64,000 nucleotides of DNA from Klebsormidium nitens (Eukaryota > Streptophyta > Klebsormidiophyceae > Klebsormidiales > Klebsormidiaceae), in contig DF237022.1 in assembly GCA_000708835.1 (NCBI GenBank), positions 62,001 through 126,000 on the forward strand, given 5' to 3'. Below, in pieces: positions 11,213 through 25,000 of this stretch. The translations under genes were made by a program, and so were the position numbers. The stretch's first letter is position 1. Each line of letters begins with the position of its first letter. The notes under the pieces are model-generated. The model had not been told where the DNA came from. It ran no database searches and saw only the letters and a list, made by a program, of their open reading frames with translations.

Positions 11213-13017
11213 GGCCTATGCCCTTGTTTACTTCTAGTGACACCTTGTGCCCAAGGCTGTGCAACGCCTATGGCCGTATGGTCTCCGCAAGTTGCCTTTT
11301 CCTTGTCAATGTGTGTCAGAGAACGTCTTTGCGGCCTGATATTCTTGGAGCTAGAACGGCCTTTCGCCCTGGTGTTCGACACTTGCATGTGCCTGTTCTT
11401 CTAAGTTACAGGCCACTGCTCTTATGAGCCTGGCATGCATTAACAGAACTGTGTAGAGTAAGTTAAGGTGACCCACTGGAAGCTTTCTAAACGGACCTTT
11501 TTGCAAGCCACCTAAACTCTTGAGCTGTAAGTGTACTTCTCCTGCGATCTGGCGTCTAATTTAACAATCTGCTTCCCTCAAAATGTTGCTGAATCTAGGC
11601 AACTGGGATCCGAAATGGGGCTAGCGGAATTGTCAATCTGCAATAGTAGAGAGAATTGAAATCAAGGTGACACCAAGGCAAGAAGTGCCACACGATCAAA
11701 CCCATGCTTGAATCCACAACGGTAAAATATGCACCAGGGGCTCAAATACTGTTTCAAACCACATATCTGAGCAACAGTACCGCGGAGGCTCACAGGGTGG
11801 CCCTAGCTCCTAAACAAAACCTGCCAGCTTGATTCAACCAAAACAGCAGCCAATAGATTTACAAACACATTGCAGTATCTCAATGGCGCAGGCTTGCGGC
11901 TCAAATCTGCGGATTTCGAACCCTTTCGCTGATGAAGCAAAAGCGATTGCTTACTGCTCAAAGACAACTTTGATTCTTTTGCAAAAGACATATCAGCGGA
12001 GTGTATGCTGGGCGCTGAGCACCACGCATCTCTTCAGACAGACCAAGCTTCTGCAAATTCTGAAACTTCTGATAGAATGTAGACGTTATGATGAGCAGTG
12101 TCAGCAGATATCCAAAGGCAGGATCTACACGCTGATGGATAGCTCACATGCAGATTTACAGCGACCCACGTGTGCACGTGTCGCCCCATCCCAGAGCAAT
12201 TTCTACCAGACTGCTTCTGATGCCCAGCAAATTCTAACTTTCAGACAGCGAGACACGTCCAGGTTGCCTGTCTGATCAGAGATTGCGTGCTCAGAATCTC
12301 CAAAAGCGCCTGACCTAGGCCAATCTCTGATCAATCCACCATTTGAAGAAGCTTCTTCTCTCCTTTTCTCTCTGCCCAAACCACTTTGGAAAGAGCAAGA
12401 GCCTACCGTACTTGCAAGCTCTTCCAAGTTCCCGCTTTCACTTTTCCTCCACTTTTCACGAACTTTGATGTCAACAAAAAGTGACAAAAATTAGCTCGTG
12501 TCGTCCCCCAGGTGGCAAATGCCAGCAAGTCGCCTAATGCTTCGATTCTACAACACTTTTAGCTTTGCTTTCAAGTCACCAGCGCTTTCGAATCGAAGTA
12601 CTGTTTTCCTGGTTTTGGCGCGCAACCCTGGGGGAGCTTCAAGAAGGAAGCTTCTCTCAGAGTCGGGTTTGAGGCCAACCCAACGGATGGTTTGTGGAGA
12701 GCTGTGGGAAAGTTTCAGGGCAAGAAGGACTGGGTTACTGAAAGCACAATTCTAAACTCGATTCAGGAGCTGGTCAGCATCTGCGTCACTGTCTCAGAAA
12801 CTAGGACTGGCGGCAACTACAGAATCTGGATGCCTAGCTTACACAGCTGTCGCATCATGCGCTGTGCAGGCGCTGTGCCCCCTGGGCCCTGGGCCTCATT
12901 CAATGTGAAGCTCGGTGGAGGCCCTGAGGCGTTGTGATCTTTGTAGCAGACTTGATTCTTCAATGTAATCCTGCAATACATGATCACATTGCAGAGCGAA
13001 GTTGGGTTTGAAGCACG
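11213..13017. promoter_or_regulatory. Head-to-head intergenic region, SEC14 gene and At3g28720-like gene
   Basis: This 1.8 kb stretch must hold both promoters and both 5' leaders. Open frames at 11829-12275 and 12498-12937 show no family resemblance, no signal peptide and no link in phase to either gene, and are taken as chance. Confidence 0.5.
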
Positions 13018-16000
13018 ATGGTCGCCTTTCGGTGGCGGCCGGCCCGTTGGTTGAGTCCCTTGGTGAGCACCTAGAACTTCTCATTGTCTCGCGGAACTTT
13101 TCCAAATGAGGAACTTATTAAGGAGTGAGAGAAGTCAAAGAGATGGTGGAATAAAAGAAATGGTGCATTAGACGTGCACCACGGGATGCTGTTCCGTTCA
13201 GGGGTCTCACCGGTCCCTTCCGCTCATTCTGTCCAGTCCACCAATTTCAAAGGAAAAGGAAAGGAGAATTAGAATGATCGTCTGTGGGTGGTGGCTACAA
13301 TGGAAAGCAGCGACGCCAGCTCGTGCCCTTTCATTGAAAAGTTGACCTGCTTGACCAGATTGTTGTCAGCCTGACGTGACCTGTCGCTAGCTGAGGATCC
13401 ATGTTTCGGAGGGTACAATGCAAGGATAGAGCCTTTTAATGAAAGAACGTCGTACAGGATATCTGAAGCACTATCAACGAACAACTTTACATGAGAACAC
13501 AGGGGCTACTTCTTCACAAAACATGTGCCACAGAAGTGGTTGGGGATTCCAATAAGCTTGATCTGGAGTTTCGCCCCAATGTGTGTAGAAGTCTAGGAGT
13601 CAAACAAGTCAAAATATGGCCGATGCGGGCAAGTGCCTGGCCGCTGAATGAAGGATGCATCCCAAGCATCGCCAGATGCGGACACATGTGTCTCTTTCGG
13701 GCCAGCTTCAGTGGCATCTCCCTGCAATATGGGGCAACTTGATTCCAGGTGAACAACCATGGGTCCATCTGGTTTCAGCCAGCCACTCGATCTCACCGAC
13801 CACCCCCCCACTCATACTCCCACTGATGAACATCGAGTTGAAATCCCTCAAACCCCCTGCTGCAGTTATTGTTGGCCTCGATATGCACGACCGGAGCTGC
13901 GCAAGACTCCAGTGGGGATGCGGGGCTCGAGGCGGAGAAGTCTTTCTTCTCTCTGTTCAATATGGGGGCAAACGGGAGCTTTTGGGACAGCGACTTGCTT
14001 GTCAGAAGTACGCACTCAACTTTATTCCTCTGCGAGGCCACCTAAACTTTCAAATGAAGTTTGGAAATCCTGCGGTCATCATTGTACATTGGGTGGTCTA
14101 TCGATAGATTCGAGTTCTCTTCAGGAATACGCTCTTCATTCCAGGCGGTCTTCTCCATTCAGGTCTCCTGTGAAAAGCTACAAGTGGTATTGCCTAGATT
14201 CGGAGAAAGGTCGCTCACGGCAGAAGGGGCCGCATCTTGGTTCGGAGATTTTCCGCTTGAACGTTTATTGCTGCTTTTTGCTCCAGATTTGCAATGAGAT
14301 CAAATATTGAAACAGTTTCTTGGTAGCAGTCAGCCGATGTTAAATATCGCCCCTCTTAACCCTCTACTTTCTGTCCATTGCAAAGGGCCATCTGCAAAGT
14401 TGAATGAGAAGTATTTCTGCTTTCTTTGCAGCCCTGGACGAGCTTCAGAGGAATCGGCAAGGATTGGGCTGGGGGCCCGCGGAAGCCGAGGCTTACAAGC
14501 AAGCAGGTGACTGACCTATTGCTCGACCAACTTAGTTTGACTGCTCGCAGTTCATTGGTTTTCCAAAAGCCAATCTTCAGCGGGAACAGAGTTTGCTTCC
14601 TGTTCCATTATCATTCTGATCACTTCTGTAAGGGAGCCAGGTGATCAACTTTCGTTGCAAAAGTTGGGCGCTAGTATCTGCGCTTGTCTTTTTAAACAAG
14701 GGAGGATTTGTTCGTTTCGATTTTCGTGTGATTGAGCACTGTAGCAAGATTCTTGACGCATAGGACATAGAAAAGGATGCGCTTACTGAGGTCCATAAAG
14801 TAAGACTAAGCATACATTTCTTTTTCAGGTAACCTGGCAAACTACCTGGGGTTCGAGGACGTGGATAACCTGGCGCTAACCGTCCCGGTTAACTTCATCT
14901 TCGTTGGTTTTTCTGGGGATGGCAACCTGGGTTTGACGCTGCGGGAGGCGGAGCTTCGGCACTGGTTCCAGCATATCAACCTGGTGGTGCAGGTGGGTTA
15001 TCACGCTGACCGAAACTTAACCCTTCAACTTAACCAAAGACGGTGATGATTGAGATTTGGCTAGAAGTCAGTCAAACTTTGACTTCACGGAGCATGGTGA
15101 TGACGAGACTTAGGTAGAATTTAACTGAACTGGGATGCGTGGCGAGTTGAAAGAACTTTGTCTATGTGGAGCACTGTCTTTGCAGCCACGTGACCGACTC
15201 AAAACAAGCACAAGTTCACTGGGTCATGATAAAAGTCAAGCATGACGTAAGTTCTCTGGCCTCGAAGTAAGCGGAATCATTAAGCGCGGGCTGGGAGGGT
15301 AGGCAGCATCACGTCCAATTGCGCCCTAACGATAACATGAGCATTTGAGTCCGGAACTCGGCAAAACGGTTCATGTGGTAAGTCGCAAACGAGTCGGTGC
15401 ACTGCTTAGAACGAGCCAAAATGCGAACCTAGTGGAGCCGGTCAGCTTCCTGATGAGCCAGTCTGCGAAGCAAGACGAAGTTCTTCAACTGCTGGCGCTG
15501 CCCCATAGGAGTAAACAATGTTGACGGCGAGAAAATGTCCATCTTGTGCCTTTGTCTGTGACAGACAGAAGATTTAATGAGCTGTCACTTCGACAGAAAA
15601 AAGCGAATCAGAGGCCACCATCACCTCTGCAACGCCTGGGCCTCGGGAATTTGAGGAGAAGAAGAATTCAAAGTCGATATTTTTATCGACCTCGCTTTTT
15701 GCAGCACACTCGAGTTCCTCGTAGTGGGCACGGCCCGAAGAACGTCCGGCTCGAGCCGCAACACGAGGGAAAGGATCTTCCGGTATTGAGCTACGTACAC
15801 TACAAGTGAGCGCGCCTCCTTGTTCTTTCCCGTTGCTGACCTGCGTGTCTTCTCGCGCTCTCCTCCGTTTTCCCTGCCTGGTTTCATCTCGTATTGTTGT
15901 CTCGACCATCTTGTCTCGTGTCGTTGTCCCTTTTTTTGAAATTTCAAATCTACGAGCTTGGATCCAGCTGTGAGTCTTCTGTTCGGCCTTCAACGCCAGT

Positions 16001-19000
16001 TTCAATCACACATCTATTCCCGCACCTTGGCAGCCTTGAATCATGGAACATCTAGAAGACGCTGTTACTTGTATCTCTATTTGTCCTGTTTCTCGATCTG
16101 AGGTATATGCTCTTGCACCTGCAAGTCGTTATTTCCGTGGGCTAGGCTAGAGATGCCCGGATTGTGCCGCAACTCATAGAATCTTCAAATTTCCGGAAAA
16201 CTGTTGCGCTCCAACTGGTCGGACGTTTTTCCGTTTGCAGCTTCTCGGCACACGCCATCAACCTGAGCCCTCGCGTGTCTGCCCTCTTCGAAAAAGTGCT
16301 GTACGCGGCCGCTCGCAAGGAGGATCCATCCAGCCAAGAGTGAGTGATGCCGCGTCCTACAGCAGCATTTTGTTTCGGGTTGGTTTTGCTTAACAACTCA
16401 GTCGAGTGTTCTTTGGCCTCGGATCGAAGCCAACATGTTTCGACCGGACCGTAAAGGTTGCGTGCACTGAACAGCTTTTCGATCATTTGAAGACAGCGAA
16501 AAGGGACCCTTTGGTCAAGACTGAAATGGAGAATGTCTTGATTGGGCAGACCCTTATAGATGCAGAATTGTGGTAAAACGACCCCTGAATAGTCGCCAAA
16601 TGGTAGATATGCGAACGCCGTGTCCAACAGCCCCAAGGATGAGCAGGGCCTTCGTCAAATAACCCCGTGAGGCAAACCTGCAATGAAGCAGACCCGTTGT
16701 TCAGCAGTGTTTGTTAAGCAAACCCTTTCCTTCAAACTCTTTCTGTCAAGCAGAACCGTATTGAAGGCAGCCTGTGCGTGAGCGACCCGTAGCCCATGTG
16801 TTAGCCAACCGGGTTCTGATGTAAAGCAAGTCCTTCGTAAACCTGAAGGCCAGTCGCTAATCTTGATCCAGGTCGACATTTTTAAGTATACCCGTCTTTG
16901 AGCATACGCTTCGATGATGCAAAGACGTCCGCAAGGACAAATGCGCTTAACCCTAGTCGTAATCAAGCAGGAAATTGGTTAGCCAGACCTTATCTCTAAT
17001 AACAGGCCCGGCTTCGGCAAATAATAGCAGGTGGAGCTAGATCTAGTTGGAAGCCTTGTAATCGGTGCCAACATACAACACAAAGCCAATAAAACTTGGT
17101 ATCTTATCTAACTAAGCAGACCCGCCCTTCAGCAGACTGGTGGTTTAGCGAAGCATTATTAAGCAAACCCTGCTTCTACTCACAGGCCCGGCACCGATGA
17201 GTGGTACCAGGTTGTCGCCGGTTTCGTTGGCAGCCTCAACAGATCTTGGCAAAGAAAAGCCATTTTTTCGAAACTCCGTGGTTAGGCAAACAGTAACAAA
17301 GCAAAAACCTACTGTTCCTCGCAGGCCCGGCATCAATTGAATGGTACCAGGTAGACTCCGAGTTCCTGAGCAGCTTAAGCAGACTTTTTGTCAAAGCACC
17401 CATTAGCCCAAAAATATGTTTAAGCAAACCTGTGACTAAGCAAAACCTGCTCTAACTCGCAGGCCCGGCACCGACGAGTGGTACCAGGTTGACGCCGACT
17501 TCGTTGGCAGCTTTATTGGCTCGTTTCTGGACCACCTGAAGCTGAGCAAAGCGTACAACATACTGATTCTCAACCCCAAGAAGGCCGCGCTGCCCGGGCG
17601 GTACGGGTATAGAATCGGGCTCTCGCCAGCAGACCTACTCGTGCTGCAGCAGGTGAGACTGTCATTGGTGATCTTGTGCAATTTACTTCTGCTTTTCGTT
17701 TACCGAGCCCTGTCCAGGATAATGTCGATAGTTGGACACGTGTGCGGGCTGCTTAAAAGGAAGCCCAGTGCCCAAACCGGGGTGATCGTTGTGGAAACGG
17801 CTAAGGGAGATTGCACGGGCGAGAGATAGAGACAAACCGGTTTCTAACAATCATTGAGCAACTGATGCATGGTTGAAAAACTGGTTTGGAATGCTGAATC
17901 CTGTCCGAGGCTCTCAGTGACAGGTGGACATGTGTTAAAGCTGAGTAGGAAACCCCGGTTCTCAAACTGGTGATGTTAAAGTGAGTAACGGCTGAAGTTG
18001 AGCGCGCAGGTGGAAATCAAAAGAAGGGAGGCTTTAGCAACGATAACATGATTGGTGCCGCAGGTTAAAGGATGAATGCATATGGGAAGGCGGCGACGTA
18101 CGGCTTCGCTCGAATCGGGTTACTATCAATCATCCAACCTTTCTCCTTTCCGTCGTGCTTTTAGCCTTGGTAAGAACATTGAGCGCCATCCCTGCTGACG
18201 TCGTTTCTGACGGTTGCTGAAGTCATCATTTCTGCTTTCCCCACAGAACGAGGAGCGGACCCGGAAGCTGCTGGCCTTTGCCAACAACGAGGCGCCGTCA
18301 GAAGTTTTCGGTGAGCTGGACCGTTCTTCCGTACACTCGTTTCCCAATGAGAAGCTTGGCCTACTGAAGATATTTTGTTTTCCCTGACAACGCCCTGTTT
18401 TGCAGCTCACGATACAGCCCCCGCCGGTTTCGTGCGCCTCTTACCTAATATCTCTGTCAACCACTCCAAGTCTGCCGTTGCTTCCAACTCTCTCTTAACA
18501 GAGATGGTTGTTTCAGTCTCGGGGAGCCAGCTTACAAACAGAGTGGAGACAACGAACTGACTATGCCAGGCAGGCTCTAAAAACGAACATGTCATGGCAG
18601 GCAAGTTTTAAAGCCCGAAAATTACCAACCCGGGGAACGCTTAGCCGCAGGGTTTACAGTTTCTGCGGCATGCAGCTCGCGCTTTGGCACCCCAAATCAT
18701 CTGAGCACTCTCCTTTTTATCAAAGCACTCTTGTTGAGTGTGAGGCAAAGTCCAATCGAGCAGGTCAGCGAGGAAAAGCGGGTAGGATTCCGACAGAGAC
18801 GCGGAGTGCTTGCCAGCCCACTGTTGCAACAGAGGTCAAAGGCTTCAATTCTCTGCGTCTGAAGCGCCTCGCCAGACAGATCCGGTGGCCCGCGGTCCGT
18901 GGCGTCTCGAAATCGTGTAGACAGGTTGAAACTTGAAAATAAACTCTATTGCCTTCTAGGAACCATGTGCTTTCGCAGGCAAAATCAAGGGCCTCGATAA

Positions 19001-22000
19001 CCTCCGTCCAGAGCGTTCCGCCGGACATTCCCTGTGGCCCGCAATCTGCAATCCGGCGTCTTGGCGTCTCCAAATCATCTAGACGGATTCATAGTTGCAA
19101 GAGATATATCTTCCAAAAATCCGCTTGTTCTTGCAGGCAAAATCAAGGGCCTTGACCACCTGCGTCCGGAGCGCCCCGCCGGACAGTTCCTGTGGCCCGC
19201 GGTCCGAGCGTCCGACGACGAGGCCTGGGTGAAGGCGTTCGAGGACGCGGTTTTCGCCGAAGAAGAGGACCTGCACACGAGCAACGTGCACGGGCTGAGT
19301 GATGTGGATGCGCTTTACAGGCGGCTGGAACATGTGAGCTTTTCGCTCGTCCGTCGGTCGTTGACAATCTTTTGGACTCTCTAAGAGTGTAGACTGTGGT
19401 GTTTGACAATCTTGTGCTTTGGCGAAAATTGACGAGTTGTGGACGGGGAACGTGCACGCGCTGAGTAACGTGGCAGGCGCTTGGAACATGTGCGGTCGAA
19501 GTCGAAATTGCTTCTCACAAGTTTCGGGTTGGTTGTCCAGATCGCTTTCTTGAGATTTGTCTCGTTTGACTTGCGATGTTCGCCGCGATTTGTACACGGG
19601 CAAAAAGCATGGGCTGAGTGATGGGGATGCACTTTTTAGGCGGTTGGAAGATGTGGATTTGTCGGCAAGTCTTTCACAATTTCTTTTTTAGAGATTACTG
19701 AGGGTATGACTCGCGTTGTTTGAAAGTACTTCAGTTAGGCCGGAAGAAGGAGATCTGCACACGGGCAATGTGCACGGGCTGAGTGGCTTGGATGCGCTGC
19801 ATAGGCGGCTGGAACATCTGCACACGGGCAATGTGCACGGGCTGAGTGGCTTGGATGCGCTGCATAGGCGGCTGGAACATGTGAGGACGTGGTTTCGTTT
19901 TCACGTTCCGCTTTCTCTTGGTTGCCACCTCGTCTTTCTTTCGTGTCAAGCCAGTTATTTGTGAACATAGCGATAATCTCAAACACGGGAGGCAAACATT
20001 TCTGATCCCCTGAAGCTTTGTTACGACTGTTAAACTTTGTTCCTCAAATTTAAACCCTTTTCTGCGAAACCCAAGGTCTGCCAACCTTCGAAAAACCACA
20101 CGCCTTATTTCAATGCCCTACAAAACCTAATCTGAAATGACGGACACCTTCACAGACCCTGCGGAAAGGCTCATGGGGCGCGGCGCTGTACCTGCGAAAG
20201 GCCCTTGAGCGGGGGGGAAAGAAGACACAGGCAGACGCTTTGGTAGACGTTTGGATCGGGAACGGACGGTGAGCTTCTTTCTGCTTTGTCAACGCAAAAT
20301 CTCGCATACAACGACCAATAGCGGCAAGCTTTACTCCGCTTGCTAGGTGCGAAGCCCCTGGTACGTTGTACATTTCGTTACCTGCGAGTGACTAGCCCGC
20401 TTCAAGTTGGGTCAGTCTCCCAAAAACTGAACCGTTTGATGGCAGTGCTTCGGAGCCAAAGACATGCTTCCTTGTGAAATTGGGTTTGGTTCAGGCGGCC
20501 AGGTTTGTTGAGATGCGCGAAAGCGACTTTGTGGGCACAATTCATCAACCGGAAAGGATCGCATCCAAGCATCTCTCCGTGAAAACAGATATTGAGGGGA
20601 GAGCACTTTAGGAACGAAGACCGTCCTGCTTGCTTATTCCAAAGCAGAGGGCAGTAAAGACTCGCTTTGCATTGTTCTTCTGGGGGTTTGCCTGAGTAAA
20701 TGACCATGAGCCTCTTCACGTACGGGTCCGTAGTCCGCGGTCTCCGAACTCGAAGAGCTTCAGTTCAGCACATGGCTAGAGAGCAATCTCGTTTTTGACT
20801 TGGGTATGCATTCCGGGTCCTCGTGGTACTTTCGTTTCCTGCAACATGCTTGGAAAAACAAACCTTGCACCACAGGCTTGCGTGGATTGACTCAATCGGG
20901 GGCCCCTTTGCGTTCGGTCTGGTGGTCCACCTCTCCGCATTCTGAGAACTTCAAATCAGTCCTTAGTGAGACATACACCGTTTCTGGTATGTCTTCCGTT
21001 CTTTCTGTGAAGAGATTGATAATATTTTTACTGCAGGTTTGCGTGGATTGACCTTACTGCCGGCCCCTTTTCGTACGGTCCGGTGGTCGGGGGCGAGGGC
21101 CTTCGTACGGACGGCAGCGTTCCGGACGTCGAGGAGATTTTTGGGAACGCCACGGATGCTGGATCACAGCCGGGTGAGCTTCTCTTTGCAAGGAAGCTCA
21201 GAACGAATTCAGGTAGTCAAAGAGTGAATGATTCTGGTTGTCACACGATATTGATTCCAATCCGCATCGATAGCATTGGGCTGTGGCATACCGCACACGG
21301 TTTACCTGCTAAGACCTGAATCAGTTTTGATGGTCCTATTCCACGTGGGCTTAATCAGTCTGGTGACAAGCCGGGAGCGAAGCTGGAGGACTCCACCGGT
21401 GTTTTGCCAACTTAGTACACCAGATACTGTTCAGCTCTTCCTATCAGTTTTACACCCTCGGTAAAGCTTTCTGCTTCGCTCCCTTCGCAGAAGAGTCCGA
21501 CGCGGAATTGTAGAAATGTCATTAGGTACTGCTAAGCCCGAAGCGTCAAGCCCTGAACCCGCTTCTCCAGAAACTCGTAGATGCATCAAACCCTAAAGTC
21601 CTCTTATATCCGTTCGTTCCGCAAGAGACTCCGACGCAGAAGTGGAGAAAGTGTTGTAAGTGCTAAGCCCGAATCTGTCAAGCCTTGTAACCCGGCTCTT
21701 GCCAGATTTTCTAAACCAAACAACCATTCCGCTCTGCTCGTTCTGCAGAGCACAGAACTGCGGACACGTTATAAAAAAATCTTTGACAATAATAAAGCAC
21801 GGTGTTTCAAGCCGTGAACCCGGCTTCCCCTACAATCGTTTCCGTTCTGCTTGTTCCGCAGACAAGTCCGATGCGGAATTGGAGAAGGAACTAGAGATGA
21901 TCGCATCCCGGCGTTTCGAGGGCCTGGAGGCGCAGGGCGTCCACGAGGCGGATATGCTATTGGCGGAGTTGGACGTATACGAGATGTTCGCCAAGGCGTA

Positions 22001-25000
22001 CTGCAGGGGACGGCGGAGAAAGATCGCGCTTTGCGATTCTCTGCAGGCAAGACGTGCTTCTCCCGACGTGATATTTCCGTCAAGCACGTTACTATGTCGT
22101 GCATCTGAGCGTGCAAGTGACTTGTTTACAGGAGCGTTCGAGCGAACTATACACGGAGCTATGAAAGCAGTACTTCAAAGGAGAAGACCCGGATAAGCTC
22201 CAGGAGGCAATCAGGACGTGTAGCTCATTGCTTACGTCCCACTGCTTATGCTTTTTAGAAAAGGCGTTTGAGCACCATTCACGCCGATTTGTGGAAGCAC
22301 TACCCCCGAATGAACGGCTTACAATCGCTAGGAGATTGTCAGGAATCGTGTTCCATACCTATGACTCGCCAGCTTATAGCTTACCACTGCTTGCAGCAGC
22401 GTACGAGCAACATGCACGCGGTGCTATGGAAGCACCACCCCAAGATCGAAGACACCGACCAGCGCCAGCAAAATGTCAAGCTTTACAGGCATCAGTCTCC
22501 ATACCCTATGACCCGCTTGCTTATCGTTGATGGCTTCCTGCAGGAGCGTATGAGCGACATGCACGCGGAGCTATGGAAGCACCACCCCAAGATCGAAGAC
22601 ACCGACAAGCGCCAGGAGATCGTCCAGGCAGCAGCTCGTATCCGACATCGATCGCCGCTTTTTGAGGGGGAGACAGGACACGAGGAGGCGTATGTGCCGG
22701 TAAGCAGCAAAGTACCTCTTCCAGAACCGTCTAAAGTTTGTCGTCGGGGTTCCTGGTTCTCTCAAAGTTGCGGTTTTCGTTTGCTCTTGTCAAGAGGGCC
22801 AGTTCGAAAGGGTCGCCCCTTCCTGGCTCCATATGGGACACCTCGAGCAGATTTGGATTTGGAAGAGGAGCAGACTATGACGCTGTGGAGCAGATATATA
22901 AGATGTGCGAGGTGGACGAATGCTGGGAACGGCGGTTCTTTAAAGCTCGCATGATTGCCATTTTCGATTTCCGGTTCCACGATACGCCTCTCCACTAGCG
23001 CTCTTAGTTGCACTTCGTGACAAAGAGTGGAATCGGAGTTGTATCAAAAACGGTTCGAGACTTTTTCCTCGATTCGAACTTAACAGGACAAGAAAGGTAC
23101 GTGCCTGCCAAACTGTTGGCGGTGCGGTACCGTCCATTCCAGCTGCTTCATGAGTTAAAAGCCAGGTAAAACTGTCTAGTCAACGCCAACATTAAAATCG
23201 TAACATCCTCCTTTTTCGCAGGCGTTGATCTACTAAACTTATCTGAAGTTCTTGAGTGGCTACTTTTTGTCGCAGGGAAGTCCCAGCCCCAACTCCCGCG
23301 CCCGGGACAACTTTCTGGCGCGTTTGGGCGCCCTTCTGTCCCGCACTCTCAGGCACGTGGTCGCCCCTTCGACCGCCCAGGGCTTCCACCCGTTCCACGA
23401 GAAGGTGGCCGTGCAGCTGTACCTGGTAACTCAGGTGGGGAGCACTTTTGACGCTATTTTTTACCCCCCCTCGTGGTGGTGCTCGCAGAAGCCAAGACCT
23501 TGCTTTGAGAGTTGCCATAACCGGCACAGAACGCACTGTCAATTTCCACTACTTAACAATCGATATTTTCAAGTCCTGAAATTTTCATTACACAACTGGA
23601 GAGCGGGTTCCCCGACGCCGTCCCTTTATGGCCCTCCGCAACGAGGCCTTCGACCGGGGCCTCGGAAACCAAGTCTCTCAATGGTACGGAATGACCGCTC
23701 AGATAGTGAACAAGTCACCGCACCTTCGCTCCATTGCACATAGGGCATGCGCGCGGAAGTCAAGACTTCTGTCGAGGGCCGCCAGAACCAGGTAGTATCT
23801 TAGAAAGTCTCACAAAGCACAGAGCGTATTGGATGAAAGTCGCAGTCTCCGATTATTGCAAAGCCCTCAATCCAGAGAATCGAACATACTTCTGCAGAGC
23901 GGATCCGCCGACGACTTCCCCTTCCTGGCCCTCCGCAACGAACTCCTCGACATGCGCCTTCCGAACCAGATCTTCCAGTTCTCCGGAACCACCGTCCAAC
24001 TGGGCGATGATCCCGCACTCGCGATGGCCTTCTCGGAGGCTATTCACACCGCGGTGGTACCTACCTTAAAAGCGAACGGTACCAAAGACGCGAGCAAAAG
24101 GGTGTACCTGGACTCGGCGCAGTTGCAGGCGCAGCTGCAGCACCAGATGCACGACGGCAGGGGGGTCCTCCGAGGTGAGGAACCGACCCCCCGTTGGTCA
24201 ATCGGATGCACGGGCTACTCTGTGTGAAATCTGGCAGCCGATGCTTAAGGGATGGGTATTGTATTTGGGGGTTTGGTTTGCGACGGAGAACTTCCCCCGT
24301 TTTATGTCCTCGCCAACTGACAACAAAACCTTCCTCAGAGGTCACCAAAGAAAGCATTGAAGTTTGAGCCGGATCAGTGGCCGAAAGAGTAAAAAGCAAC
24401 GGAAGACCTTCCTTGCTTGTCTTGAGAGCAAGGTAAACCTACTTCGCTGCGAACGATAAGGCTTGGCTCTTTCAAGTCATGCGGGGTTATTATCCCCTCG
24501 AAGTTCGCTATCGACGAGCTGATTCAAACAGGTGGCGCACTCGTTCGGGCAATGCATGATTTAGACGCGAAATTTCTTGAACCGTTTCTTTCTGTTGGCG
24601 TGCAGCGATAGAAGAGATGTACAAGCTGGAGAACGTGTTCGACACGAGCAACCGGATCGTGGGTAAGTGCCACGTGTTTTTCCTTCAAATGTCCACGTCG
24701 GTCGTCGCTTCTCTCGACCTCTCATTCCCGCGGTGACTCGTTGCAAGCCTGCGCATCTGCTGATTCAGATGAGCTCGACTTGCTGCGGTGGCCGCACAAC
24801 AAACAGAAACGGCATATTTGTTTGGAAGCAATTCGTGTCCCAGGCTTTCTGTATGGTGTGGACTGTGTCCAATTCCAGAGCGCTTCCACGTTGTTAGGAC
24901 TACCCAACGGGTCCTCGACGAAAGTGTGTCAAACTGCACGCAACTGAGCACTTTGCTACCGAAAAGTGCGTATGGACTTTCTCATCCTGGTTACCATCAG

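Noticed and set aside
11829-12275. 148-codon plus-strand open frame in the head-to-head region.
   Set aside because: No family motif, no splice link to either gene, and low-complexity Gln/Leu/Ser content as expected by chance.
12692-12937. Open frame WRAVGKFQGKKDWVTE as a possible first exon of the At3g28720-like gene.
   Set aside because: Exon 13018-13062 joined to 13866-14007 gives a proper signal peptide and correct phases. This frame fits neither phase nor homology.
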